This document shows, in pieces, positions 23,501 through 35,612 of a DNA stretch of 64,000 bases (within the stretch, counting starts at the first letter, position 1; each line of letters opens with the position of its first letter). This DNA comes from Prochilodus magdalenae. Taxonomy: Eukaryota > Chordata > Actinopteri > Characiformes > Prochilodontidae. Position numbers and translations under genes: made by a program. The stretch covers positions 1 to 64,000 of the forward strand of contig JAMWET010000066.1 of NCBI GenBank assembly GCA_024036415.1, in the 5' to 3' direction. Below the pieces are notes generated by a model, which was given only the letters and a program-made list of their open reading frames with translations, had not been told where the DNA came from and did not search any database.

Positions 23501-26500
23501 AACCCTCTCTCCCTCACTCTGTACACACCTCACACCAAACCCTCTCTCCCTCACTCTGTACACACCTCACACAAAACCCTCTATCCAACACTATGTACAC
23601 ACCTCACACCAAACCCTCTCTCCCTCACTCTGTACACACCTCACACAAAAACCTGTTACACCACCTCTCTCCCTCACTCTGTACACACCTCACACCAAAC
23701 CCCTCTCTCCCTCACTCTGTACACACCTCACACCAAAACCCTCTCTCCCTCACTCTGTACACACCTCACACCAAACCTCTCTCCCTCACTCTGTACACAC
23801 ACCTCTGTACACACAAACCAAAACTCTCTCACTCACTCTGTACACACCTCACACCAAACCCTCTCTCCCTCACTCTGTACACACCTCACACCAAACCCTC
23901 TCTCCCTCACTCTGTACACACCTCACACCAAACCCTCTCTCACGTCACTCTGTACACACCCTCACACCAAACCCTCTCTCTCCCTCACTCTGTACACACC
24001 TCACACCAAACCCTCTCCTCCCTCACTCTGTACACACCTCACACCAAACCCTCTCTCCCTCACTCTGTACACACCTCACACACCAAAACCTCACTCTCCC
24101 TCACTCTGTACACACCACACACCAAACCCTCTCTCCCTCACTCTGTACACACCTCACACCAAACCCTCTCTCCCTCACTCTGTACACACCTCACACCAAA
24201 CCCTCTCTCCCTCACTCTGTACACACCTCACACCAAACCCTCTCTCCCTCACTCTGTACACACCTACCACCAAACCCTCTCTCCCTCACTCTGTACACAC
24301 CTCACACCAAACCCTCTCTCCCTCACTCTGTACACACCTCACACCAAACCCCCCTCACTCTGTACACACCTCACACCAAACCCTCTCTCCCTCACTCTGT
24401 ACACCCCACACACCACTGCCTCTGTACATCACTCTGTACACACATCTCACCAAACCCCCCTCACTCACTCTGTACACACCACACACCAAACTCTCACTCT
24501 CACTCACTCTGTACACAACTCACACCAAACCCTCTCTCCCTCACTCTGTACACCAATCACACCAAACCCTCACTCCCTCCACTCTGTACACACCTCACAC
24601 CAAACCCTCTCTCTGTACAAACCTCACACCAACCCTCTCCTCACTCGTACACACCTCACACCAAACCCTCTCATCCCTCACTCTGTACACACCTCACACC
24701 AAACCCTTCTCTCACTCACTCTGTACCACACCTCACACCAAACCCTCTCTGTACCACACCTCACTCTTCTCTCACACCGCACACACCACAAACCCTCTCT
24801 CCCTCACTCTGTACACACCTCACACCAAACCCCTCTCTCCCTCACTCTTGTACACACCTCACACCAAATCCCCTCTCTCCCTCACTCTGTACACACCTCA
24901 CACCAAACCCTCTCCTCACTCACTCTGTACACACCTCACACCCAAACCCTCTCTCCTCACTCTGTACACACCTCACACCAAACCCTCTGTCCCTCACTCT
25001 GTACACACCTCACACCCAAACCCTCTCTCTCACTCTAGTCTACACCTCACACCAAACCCTCTCTCCCTCACTCTGTACACACCTCACACCAAACCCTCTC
25101 TCCCTCACTCTGTACACACCTCACACCAAAACCCTCTCTCCACTCACTCTGTACCACAACCTCACACCAAACCCTCTCTCACTCACTCTGTACACATTGC
25201 CTCACACCAAACCCTCTCTCCCTCACTCTGTACACACCTCACACCAAAAACCCAATCTGTACACATCTCACTCACTCTGTACACACCTCACACCAAACCC
25301 TCTCTCCCTCACTCTGTACACACCTCACACCAAACCCTCTCTCACTCACTCTGTACACACCTCACACCAAACCCTCTCTACCTCACTCTGTACACACCTC
25401 ACACCAAACCCTCTCTCCCTCACTCTGTACACACCTCACACCAAACCCTCTCTCACTCACTCTGTACACACCTCACACCAAACCCTCTCTCCCTCACTCT
25501 GTACACACCTCACACCAAACCCTCCCTCCCTCACTCTGTACACACCTCACACCAAACCCTCTCTCCCTCACTCTGTACACACCTCACACCAAACCCTCTC
25601 TCACTCACTCTGTACACACCTCACACCAAACCCCACCTCCCTCACTCTGTACACACCTCACACCAAACCCTATCTCGCTCACTCTTGTACACACCTCACA
25701 CCAAACCCTCTCTCCCTCACTCTGTACACACCTCACACCAAACCCTCTCTCCCTCACTCTGTACACACCTCACACCAAACCCTCTCTCACTCACTCTGTA
25801 CACACCTCACACCAAACCCTCTCTCACTCACTCTGTACACACCTCACACCAAACCCTCTCTCCCTCACTCTGTACACACCTCACACCAAACCCGCTCTCA
25901 CTCACTCTGTACACACCTCACACCAAAACCTCTCTCCCTCACTCTGTACACACCTCACACCAAACCCTCTCTCCCTCACTCTGTACACACCCCACACCAA
26001 ACCCTCTCTCCCTCACTCTGTACACACCTCACACCAAACCCTCTCTCCCTCACTCTGTACACACCTCACACCAAACCCTCTCTCCCTCACTCTGTACACA
26101 CCTCACACCAAACCCTCTCTCCCTCACTCTGTACACACCTCACACCAAACCCTCTCTCACTCACTCTGTACACACCTCACACCAAACCCTCTCTCCCTCA
26201 CTCTGTACACACCCCACACCAAACCCTCTCTCTCACTCACTCTGTACACACCTCACACCAAACCCTCTCTCCCTCACTCTGTACACACCTCACACCAAAC
26301 CCTCTCTCCCTCACTCTGTACACACCTCACACCAAACCCTCTCTCACTCACTCTGTACACACCTCACACCAAAACCTCTCTCCCTCACTCTGTACACACC
26401 TCACACCAAACCCTCTCTCCCACACTCTGTACACACCTCACACCAAACCCTCTCTCCCACACTCTGTACACACCTCACACCAAACCCTCTCTCCCTCACT

Positions 26501-27692
26501 CTGTACACACCTCACACCAAACCCCTCTCACTCACTCTGTACACACCTCACACCAAACCCTCTCTCCCTCACTCTGTACACACCTCACACCAAACCCTCT
26601 CTCCCTCACTCTGTACACACCTCACACCAAACCCTGTCTCCCTCACTCTGTACAAACCGCACACCAAAACCCTCTTCCTCACTCTGTACACACCTCACAC
26701 CAAACCCTCTCTCCCTCACTCTGTACACACCTCACACCAAACCCTCTCTCCCTCACTCTGTACACACCTCACACCAAACCCTCTCTCACTCACTCTGTAC
26801 ACACCTCACACCCAACCCTCTCTCCCTCACTCTGTACACACCTCACACCAAACCCTCTCTCACTCTGTACACACCTCACACCAAACCCTCTCTCCCTCAC
26901 TCTGTACACACCTCACACCAAACCCTCTCTCCCTCACTCTGTACACACCTCACACCAAACCCTCTCTCCCTCACTCTGTACACACCTCACACCAAAACCC
27001 CTCTCTCCCTCACTCTGTACACACCTCACACCAAACCCTCTCTCCACTCACTCTGTACAGCACTAGGTACACACCAAACCCTCTCTCCCTCACTCTGTAC
27101 ACACTACACACCAAACCCTCTCTCCACTCACTCTGTACACACCTCACACCAAACCCGCTCTCTCCCTCACTCTGTACACACCTCACACCAAACCCTCTCT
27201 CACTCACTCTGTACACACCTCACACCAAACCCGCTCTCCCTCACTCTGTACACACCCCACACCAAACCCTCTCTCCCTCACTCTGTACACACCTCACACC
27301 AAACCCTCTCTCCCTCACTCTGTACACACCTCACACCAAACCCTCTCTCCCTCACTCTGTACACACCCCACACCAAACCCTCTCTCCCTCACTCTGTACA
27401 CACCTCACACCAAACCCTCTCTCACTCACTCTGTACACACCTCACACCAAACCCTCTCTCCCTCACTCTGTACACACCTCACACCAAACCCTCTCTCCCT
27501 CACTCTGTACACGCCTCACACCAAACCCGCTCTCCCTCACTCTGTACACGCCTCACACAAAACCCTCTCTCCCTCACGCTGTACACGCCTCACACCAAAC
27601 CCTCTCTCACTCACTCTGTACACACCTCACACCAAACCCTCTCTCACTCACTCTGTACACACCTCACACCAAACCCGCTCTCACTCACTCTG
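20576..27692. repeat. 7.1-kb minisatellite of a 37-bp unit (about 190 copies)
   Basis: The unit is CACACCAAACCCTCTCTCCC followed by TCACTCTGTACACACCT, with CCGCTCTCACTC variants. It contains no TAA, TAG or TGA on the plus strand. Frames therefore stay open in every phase, giving frames up to 2400 codons with a 37-residue translated period (3 x 37 nt). The array takes up 56 % of pitpnc1 intron 1. The middle (about 21050-22050, 22980-23180 and 24340-25270) has many one-base indels. 25270-27690 is mostly exact 37-mers. Confidence 0.98.
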
Positions 27693-27808
27693 TTTGCATC
27701 CCACCCACTGAACTGTGCAGGAGGGGAGTGAAAGTTTGCCCTTTAAAGTGATATACATTTCCCGGGTCATTTCTTTGGCTGTAATACTCGGAACACGACT
27801 GGACTCAC

Positions 27809-27856
27809 CTCCTCTACAGTGAGAGGCATGCATATCCTGTACTCCTTCAGCAGCAT
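27809..27856 (-). CDS. pitpnc1: pitpnc1 coding exon 1 (residues 1-16)
   Basis: The exon reads MLLKEYRICMPLTVEE from an ATG in a GACC-ATG context at 27856 and ends GAG-GAG before a GTGAGT donor (phase 0). This is the known N-terminus of PITPNC1. It forms the first beta strand of the START-like lipid-binding fold. The start is secure because the family begins at this methionine. The leader upstream is purine- and CG-rich (GCGAGCGAGCGAGAGA). A 12.8-kb intron, largely a 37-bp tandem array, separates it from exon 2. Confidence 0.92.
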
Positions 27857-28216
27857 GGTCAGGCTTGTTCTCTCGCTCGCTCGCTGGCTCTCTCCGTGTC
27901 TCCGCAGACTGATCTACCTGTAAACTTTTCCTCGCATGTTCATTTAAAACAACTTCACATGAAGGCTAACCGCCCACTTCCCAGCCTCCCTGTGTACTGT
28001 GGTTACCTCACCCTCTGTCTCTCCCTCCCCTCTGCCTCTCATTAACCCTCACACTCCTCTGTCAGCAGCCTTTCCTTCCTTCTTCAGCACTTCTCGTTTA
28101 CCAGCACCCACCATACGTCATAAAGCTGAAACCAAACGCGTCTTCCCCTTTTTCTTTATCTCCCTCTCTTAGTTGTTTGTGTCTCTTTCAGTTTCTTTCT
28201 CTTTGTCTCTCTCTCT
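27857..28216 (-). promoter_or_regulatory. pitpnc1 5' leader and likely proximal promoter
   Basis: Sequence immediately upstream of the pitpnc1 start. The first 60 nt are purine- and CG-rich (GCGAGCGAGCGAGAGA). No TATA box is evident and no upstream splice acceptor with a pyrimidine tract is visible, so exon 1 may be the first exon. A GA tract (sense strand) of about 107 bp lies 360 bp upstream. The transcription start cannot be fixed from the sequence. Confidence 0.35.
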
Positions 28217-28850
<634 letters not shown>

Positions 28851-29140
28851 TCTGTCTGGACTTGCCCAGTGCCAGAGGAACATTACTTAGGTGCTGTTGT
28901 GGGAGTCCAGGACACTGACGAGATTACAGCCCAGCCCAACATGCTAACGTAGCTCAGTAACTGGTGGTGAACCTCGACTGCTAGAGCTCGGCCTTCAGGT
29001 CGGGCTGTAAATGTCCAAACTCCTCCGAAACAGGGACCTGTACGGGAATGCTAATCTCCACAAGTGCTGAATGGGAACATAGTAGCATTAGCCTTAAGCT
29101 AACCGTAGTGCACATGAACTTGGGAAGGCAAAAAAAGGGT

Positions 29141-29600
29141 ACCAGGCTCAATAACTGATGATAAGTTTAGACTGATATGATCAATATTTATTGAGCTACA
29201 CATACAGAAGTCTGTCTCTCAGTATGGCGTCGGGCCGCCGTGTTTGCTAACCCAACACGCCAGACGTCTCGGTATGGAGCTGTAGAGGTTCCTGATGGAG
29301 TCCTGTGATAATCCATCCCATGCAGCTTGAACATCCTCACACAGTTCCTGCAGATGGTGCGGTAGGGGTGGAGGTGGAGGGACACCAGGCCTTCTGGACG
29401 TGTGACAACACACCGTTCATCTCGGTGCTGACCACGGTACCTCCACACACGGATTCGATGGGCGTCTCCACCAAGACTAAAGCGGGACTCGTCACTGAAG
29501 ATGACCTGCTGCCATTCTGAGTCACTCCATGACAGTCTGGTACGACAGTTCAAATTCCTGATTGGTCCGTTGGCATTGTTGGTCCATTCCAGCACCTGAA
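29141..29600 (-). pseudogene. Tc1/mariner transposase remnant, internally deleted, copy 2
   Basis: Minus strand reads RTRLSWSDSEWQQVIFSDES then RFSLGGDAHRIRVWRYRG, typical of the first catalytic-Asp region of Tc1 transposases. It then passes directly, with a frame change, to QDSIRNLYSSIPRRL and KHGGPTPY, the usual C-terminus. The second Asp and catalytic Glu are missing. From 29141 to about 29545 it is closely similar to 8078-8500, including the same deletion, and then diverges. The 3' end begins TACCAGGCTCAATAACTGAT. Confidence 0.85.
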
Positions 29601-30585
29601 GTCCACACCAATGGGAGCACTCATTTGGTTCTACCAGTCTAGATACACGATCCTAATTGGCCGATTGCCACTGATGGTCTAGTCTCCAGAGGTCCTCACC
29701 GATATGAAGACTCACTTGGCTGTATCTACCTTGACACAAAATCCCAACCGTTTAATTGTCCCCGTTGGTCCAGTCCTGCTTCTGAAGTCCTCACCCACGG
29801 GAGAGGTTCTATCAACCTAGATACTAGATTCTGATTGGCTGATTGTTTATGTTGGTGGTTCAGGAATGAGGAACTAATTAAAGCCAGTAGCCTGGCATCA
29901 TCTGCATAATGCTAATGCCTAATCACGTCGATTCATTCCCAGCATGCTCAGCCCTTTTAGCTTCTGAACTTTTCCCTCACTTCAGGTGAGAAAAGGGGGC
30001 CAATTACCTGCTACGTGAATCCTGAAGTTCCTCACACTCCTCCACGAGCCCTGCCGGGCACTCTGCCTTTGCACTGCGCTGATTTCTTTCTTTCTGGAGC
30101 ATTTAAGTGAAAATGAAACGGACCCAGCTGTTCAGCGGAGGCATATGCGGTGTCCGATGTTCATGTCTTTAGCTCGGCCCTGGAGCTGTGATGTCAAGGT
30201 AGCCAGCTGTCAGCATCAAGCTGCAGGCCTACACCATCACACACTTGCCTCGAACCATCTGGAGGTGTCCTGTATCTCTAATAGGTTTGATTTATGTGGG
30301 TTCTGACGCTGTATGGTACTGTGGCGTCGGCGTAGATGAAGTAGCAAAGGGCTTTAGTCAAATGTTCTTTGATTGGACACAGCAGCAGGACCACTGGAGC
30401 TGGTCTCACCATGCCACTGCCCATGTCGGTAGGCATACGCACAGCACTACTACCCCACCGCCCACACTAATGTCCATACAGCAACCTACTCCTACTGGGA
30501 TTGGCATCAAGCTCAATGGAACTCCATTCTTCTCAGGAGACTCACTTCAGCTCCTCGAAGAGACACACCTCCACAGTTCAGTCTG
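29601..30585. other. No recognisable gene
   Basis: 29640-29880 contains repeated TTCTGATTGGCTGATTG-like blocks, a weak local repeat. The rest (29900-30585) shows nothing I can assign. Confidence 0.4.
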
Positions 30586-30835
30586 AGAAGCTGGTTCAGC
30601 ATCTTCTGCTTCATCTCACCATCCAGATAACCCCAAACACATTCAGTGGTGTTGAGGTTCTGGGCTCTGGGGTGGTCAGTCCATCGTCCTGCCTGAGAAC
30701 ACCAGCAGCTTTTATGTTGGATGTGTGGGTCTCCTCCGCTCAGTGAGGAGCTTCTTGAACAGCTACACCTCCTTTAAGACCTCCATAGTGCCAAGATGTC
30801 TTCTTACAGTGATCACCATGGTGTTGATGGGGCTA
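30586..30835 (-). pseudogene. Probable Tc1/mariner transposase C-terminal remnant
   Basis: On the minus strand a degenerate DHPRAQNLNTTECVWGYLD can be read. It resembles the SPDLNPIE-VWDYLD segment around the catalytic Glu of Tc1-like transposases. Stops and frameshifts are present. The family is uncertain. Confidence 0.45.
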
Positions 30836-30837
30836 CC

Positions 30838-31095
30838 AGCACGTGGCTGTTGCCAGGTCTGGGGATGTTGCCAGGTGGTGGCTGTTGCCAGGTCTGAGGA
30901 TGTTACCAGGTTGTGGGATGTTACCAGGTTGTGGCTGTTACCAGGTCTGGGGATGTTACCTGGTCTGGGGCCGCTGCCAGGTCGTGGGCTGTAGCCAGGT
31001 CGTGGGCTGTTACCAGGTCATGCCTGTTACCAGGTCGTGGGCTGTTACCAGGTCGTGGGCCGTTGCCAGGTCGTGGGCCATTGCCAGGTCGTGGC
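30838..31095. repeat. Short-unit minisatellite (TTGCCAGGTCGTGGGC)
   Basis: About 13 irregular copies of an 18-22-bp unit containing TACCAGGTCGTGGGCTG or TGCCAGGTCTGGGGATG. Confidence 0.9.
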
Positions 31096-32605
31096 TGATT
31101 GTTTCTATTGGGGGTTAAATCGTGTGAATCGGGCTGAATCAGGAATGTGTTTAATTCTAATTGTGGGAATTTTTGCCAAGCCTTTCCTTTAATTGCCAGT
31201 GTTTATGGTAAACGTGCCAGGGCTGTTTTTAGATCTGGGTGGAGGAGGAATGGTTTTAGTTTCAGTTTGATGTAATGTTGTTACTCAGTCAGATCTGATG
31301 CCAAGCTACTATCAGCATGGCAAATATTTTGTGTGGCGGTGCCACCTCACCTCTTTATGTTTATTCTTTCCTACTGTGCTTTCCTATACATATTTGATAT
31401 TGGATCTCGTGGTGAATAGACCAACAGATACGGCCCAAAGCTGCTTGGCGAGACGTCTGGTTCCATTGACTTACACTGATGTTAAATGGGGGTTTTGGCC
31501 TGACCTGTAAAGTTGACATTTTGGACGTCCATGTTTTTCTTTGGACAGTGAATTCTTTCCTGAGGTGGTCAGAATACTGAACACAGTGCTGCCCCCAGCA
31601 TGCCCCCCAGGCTGATGAGTGTTCAGAGCATCCAGACTGGAATGGCATGTCATACCACATTTAAATGTGAAAATCTGATTTCTGCTGTCCAGACTACCAT
31701 AAAATCAATCCGGATATGATCTAGATATGGACTGGGAGTCATGGAAACCCTACCCGTATCTCTGTGTTTAAGGATAGCCTAGAGCCGGCTTTACCTAAAC
31801 CAGTCTAGGTCATATAGGTAGTGAGTGGAATGGATGTGTGGCAGACAAAGCAAACCCAGGTTCCCATCACCACCTCTGTCAGTGTCAGCCGATTTCCTGA
31901 CTCTGTAAATTCGGTGGAGTCCCCCTTCAGGAGTAGTGTTATCGGCGTCCCTGTCTGAGGAAGGCGGCGTGATGAGGGGAGCCGTGAGGGACTCCGCTTT
32001 TGCATGCCCGCTTATACACTTTCTAGGAAACTTCAGTCAGTTTCCCAGCATGCTCTGCTCCGGGCGTGCTGCTCGGGAAGCCAAGGCTGCCGCAGCACAC
32101 CGCGCCGTGTAATGAGTCACAATGCCGGCTGGAAAAATGGCATAAAACATTGAGGGAAATTGATTTTGCAGTTGCACTGTTTGATTTCAACAGGAGGTGC
32201 CGAGTTCTCTTCTAGCTCCAACTCGGAGCTCTACTGGCTGAAAGACACAAGAGCTGAGGGCTGAGGCTGAGGCACCGGAGCTACACAGCCAGGACCTGGT
32301 CCAACCACGGAGAACATATTTTGGCCGGCTGTTGAATCAGCTTCTCGAACTGGAGGCACATATATCAGAAACATCACTTGCGTGAACCTTTCATGATGAA
32401 CTGACCATTAAAAAAGCCCCAGGGAGCAGCGATAGGTGAGAATTGGGACTGTTGCTCCTGGGCTCCCCCTACAGTCGGGTGACTCTGCATTGGCCTTAGA
32501 GGGGTCAGTTGCCTAAACAACGCTATGTTGCAGCTACACCAGCCGCTTGAGTGATGGTGTATTGTGGCTAAGAGGCTGCTTGGACCAGGCCCCTGTTCAA
32601 TGCTG
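31096..32605. other. Unassigned; possible conserved block near 32095-32200
   Basis: No gene recognised. 31840-31880 carries CCCAGGTTCCCATCACCACC, a fragment of the 17860/53195 interspersed repeat. 32110-32200 holds AATGAGTCACAATGCCGG and AAATTGATTTTGCAGTTGC. It looks like unique, enhancer-type sequence. Confidence 0.3.
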
Positions 32606-33415
32606 CATAGTATCTAGCTAGGTGGTGTTAGGCTATGTGGCTGACTGGGCCGGCTGTTTGGATGACTCTCCGCTGCAGCTGTGGAGCTGCCTGGACTGGT
32701 GGAGTTAGGCTATGTGGCTGACTGGGCCGACTGCTTGGATGATACTGTAACACAGCTGTGGAGCTGCCTGGACTGGTGGAGTTTGGCTATGTGGCTGACT
32801 GGGCTGGCTGTTTGGATGACTCTCTGCTGCAGCTGTGGAGCTGCCTGGACTAGTGAAGTTAGGCTATGTGGCTGACTGGGCTGGCTGTATGGGTGATACT
32901 GTAACACAGCTGTGGAGCTGCCTGGACTGGTGGAGTTAGGCTATGTGGCTGACTGGGCTGGCTGTATGGGTGATACTGTAACACAGCTGTGGAGCTGCCT
33001 GGACTGGTGGTGTTAGGCTATGTGGCTGACTGGGCCGGCTGTTTGGATGACTCTCTGCTGCAGCTGTGGAGCTGCCCGGACTGGTGGAGTTAGGCTATGT
33101 GGCTGACTGGGCCGGCTGCTTGGATGATACTGTAACACAGCTGTGGAGCTGCCTGGACTGGTGGAGTTTGGCTATGTGGCTGACTGGGCCGGCTGTTTGG
33201 ATGACTCTCTGCTGCAGCTGTGGAGCTGCCTGGACTGGTGAAGTTAGGCTATGTGGCTGACTGGGCTGGCTGTATGGGTGATACTGTAACACAGCTGTGG
33301 AGCTGCCTGGACTGGTGGAGTTTAGATATGTGGCTGACTGGGCCGGCTGCTTGGATGACTCTCTGCTGCAGCTGTGGAGCTGCCTGGACTGGTGGTGCTA
33401 TGCCGGATCAGCCTG
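32606..33415. repeat. 77-bp minisatellite with a 385-bp higher-order period
   Basis: About 10 copies of a 77-bp unit with GGCTATGTGGCTGACTGGGC and CAGCTGTGGAGCTGCCTGGA. Two spacer types occur in a fixed order: GATGACTCTCTGCTG and GATACTGTAACA. The block at 32681 recurs at 33066, exactly 5 x 77 bp on. Degenerate copies extend to about 33700. Confidence 0.93.
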
Positions 33416-33816
33416 TACTAGCCGCTTGAGGGACTGTGTATCGTGGCTAAGGCTGCCTGGAGCAGGCGCCTGTTCAAAGCTGCACCGCAACTACACGGCT
33501 GCCTGGGCTGCTGCTCGGAAGGCTCTCCACTGCAGCTGGTGTTCAGCTGTATGCCTGAGCTGTGCTATGATAGGTCTTTAGGCTGCCTAAGAGATGGTAT
33601 GTTGCTGCTACGAGTCTGTCTGAACCGGTGGTGTTCAGCTGCGCGAACACGCTGCCTCTTCATGGCAGAGGACGTTTCTGGGCTCCGAGGCTGCCTGGCC
33701 CGGCTGCCTGTGTGACACATAGTTGTTGAGGAGAGAGATCTTCCCTGCAGTAGGGACTCATCTGGACTTGCTAAGTGATTCTATACCGTGGCCTGGGGAA
33801 TCCCCCAGCTGACTGT

Positions 33817-33834
33817 TTGTGTGTGTGTGTGTGT

Positions 33835-33877
<43 letters not shown>
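33817..33877. repeat. (TG)n microsatellite
   Basis: TG repeats with a single TGG interruption. Confidence 0.95.
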
Positions 33878-34097
33878 TGGTTGTGTATTTTGTTACCTTT
33901 GTTTGGATGACGCTGCCTCGACTGGTGGTGTTTGGCTGCATGCATGGGCAGCACTACGCCACAGTTTCTGTAAAAATGTTACTAAAAAGGTTCGATTATG
34001 GCTCATATTCAGTCAGTGATGTATCTAGAACCTCCAGAAGAACTAGAGTGACACTTTCTATTACTAGAAGTTCATAGGGAGAAAGGAATATACCAAG

Positions 34098-35612
34098 ATG
34101 GCGCCCACCGTGGCAGACGTCTTTGTCTGTTCCCCCGGCAACCGACGGTATTTAGTATTTATTTTGACTTTATTATTTATTTTACACGTACAGTTCTCTT
34201 CCGGAGCGGTCAGTTACAGTAGAGAGGCGCTCTTGGAGTTTGGTAAAGTTCATCATGAACTTACCTTTAGCCTTTCTGACTTCGACTTTCTTTTGCGCTC
34301 GGACACCGCCGACACCAGTCAGCAAGGCCCAGCAGCACCGGCCTCGGGAAGACGACGCAGTGGACGGACAGAGTGCCCAAGGCGGAAGCGGGGCAAGAGG
34401 GGTGGGCTACACGCCAGACTTAAGGCTAGGGCTATGCGTCCGCCGCTACCTAGCCTGCTGCTAGCCAACGTTCGCTCCCTCGAAAACAAGCTGGATGAGC
34501 TGAGAGCGAGGATAACAACACAGCGTGAGATCAGAGACTGCTGCGCTCTAATTCTCACGGAAACCTGGCTCTCAGACAGCACGCCGGACTCCGCGATCCA
34601 GCTACAAACGCACTCCGTCCACCGCGGGGACCGCACGGCGGCGTCCGGGAAGAACAAAGGCGGCGGCGTCTGCGTCTTCGTAAACAACAGGTGGTGTTCG
34701 GACATAAAGACTGTCGAAAAACACTGTTCAACCGACCTAGAACTGCTGATGGTGAAGTGCAGACCCTTTTACCTGCCGAGAGAGTTCAGCGCTGTGTTTA
34801 TTCTGGCTGTTTACATTCCGCCACGCGCGAACTCGGCGACGGCGCTGGGGCTGCTGCACGACGCAATCAGCAAGCAAGAGACCGCACACCCGGACGCGGT
34901 GTTTATTGTCGCCGGCGATTTTAACCATTGCAACCTGAGGACTGTCCTCCCCAAATACCACCAGCACGTGAGCTTTCCGACGAGGGAGAACAACATTCTC
35001 GACCAAGTCTACAGCAACGTGAGGGGTGGCTACAAGGCTGCGGCTCGGCCGCACTTCGGACGGTCCGACCACATCTCCGTGTTCCTCTATCCAGCATACA
35101 GACAACTCCTCAAGCAAGCCCCCCCAGTAAGTAAAACCATCAAAGTGTGGACTGAAGAAACTGATCTGGTGCTTCAGGACTGCTTTGACACTACAGATTG
35201 GGAGGTGTTCAGAACTGCTGCTGTAGGAGAGGACTGTACTGTTGACTTAGAGGACTATGCCTCTGGAGTAACCAGCTACATCAGCACCTGCATAGAAACC
35301 ATTGTTCCAACAAAGCGCTGCAGAACCTATCCCAACCAGAAACCCTGGATAAACTGTGATGTTCGGTCCATGCTACGTGCTCGCTCCACTGCTTTTCTCT
35401 CAGGCAACGCTGAAGACTACAAAAGGGCCAGATACGACCTGCGTAGATCTATCAGACAGGCCAAGAGACAGTACAGGGTGAAGCTGGAGGGATGCTACAC
35501 CTCTGCGGACTCCAGGCGCATGTGGCAAGGACTGAGACACATCACAGACTATCAAACAGAGAAGCAGAGAGGTCACTACCAGCCACACTACACTACCAGA
35601 CCAGCTAAATGA
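34098..35612 (+). CDS. LINE ORF, endonuclease part
   Basis: 504 codons. Residues about 110-340 form an APE-type endonuclease that nicks the target DNA for target-primed reverse transcription. [13 protein letters not shown] holds the Asn, [10 protein letters not shown] the Glu, [10 protein letters not shown] (34908-34937) the Asp-Asn pair, and GRSDHISVF the catalytic His (SDH at 35064-35072). The N-terminus ([10 protein letters not shown]...) is the likely true start, in an AAGATGG context. The final 13 codons are out of frame: the RT frame continues at +1 as [16 protein letters not shown]. The stop at 35610 is thus due to a small indel. Confidence 0.9.
   Translation: MAPTVADVFVCSPGNRRYLVFILTLLFILHVQFSSGAVSYSREALLEFGKVHHELTFSLSDFDFLLRSDTADTSQQGPAAPASGRRRSGRTECPRRKRGKRGGLHARLKARAMRPPLPSLLLANVRSLENKLDELRARITTQREIRDCCALILTETWLSDSTPDSAIQLQTHSVHRGDRTAASGKNKGGGVCVFVNNRWCSDIKTVEKHCSTDLELLMVKCRPFYLPREFSAVFILAVYIPPRANSATALGLLHDAISKQETAHPDAVFIVAGDFNHCNLRTVLPKYHQHVSFPTRENNILDQVYSNVRGGYKAAARPHFGRSDHISVFLYPAYRQLLKQAPPVSKTIKVWTEETDLVLQDCFDTTDWEVFRTAAVGEDCTVDLEDYASGVTSYISTCIETIVPTKRCRTYPNQKPWINCDVRSMLRARSTAFLSGNAEDYKRARYDLRRSIRQAKRQYRVKLEGCYTSADSRRMWQGLRHITDYQTEKQRGHYQPHYTTRPAK

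Larger units (their letters stand above)
6390..27856 (-). other. pitpnc1: pitpnc1 locus, first five coding exons (gene continues past the left edge)
   Basis: Five minus-strand exons (48, 149, 89, 8 and 72 nt; 366 nt in total) join in one frame into 122 codons. The product matches the N-terminal third of PITPNC1, a class II phosphatidylinositol transfer protein that carries PI and phosphatidic acid between membranes in the cytosol. Landmarks are MLLKEYRICMPLTVEE, IGQLYMISKHS, FYVTEKAWNFYPYTIT and CSFLP..IKIET-like residues. Introns 1-4 measure 12798, 5135, 2286 and 882 bp. The following exon, expected to carry the conserved core with residues such as ERYYKESEDP, was not found between 1 and 6389, so it lies outside. 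The C-terminal 14-3-3-binding tail is also outside. Teleosts have a and b paralogs; the divergent MRKFVPM and RLQVKIETRF stretches might suggest b, but I cannot decide. The family assignment is from memory of the human protein. Confidence 0.93.

Noticed and set aside
20529..27731. 2400-codon open frame as a giant repeat protein
   Set aside because: The 37-bp unit contains no stop triplet in any plus-strand phase, so openness carries no information. The frame changes with indels, and no non-repeat domain is attached.
30838..31118. Repeat protein with LPGRG/ARSWA motifs
   Set aside because: Irregular 18-22-bp minisatellite, and frames shift along it.
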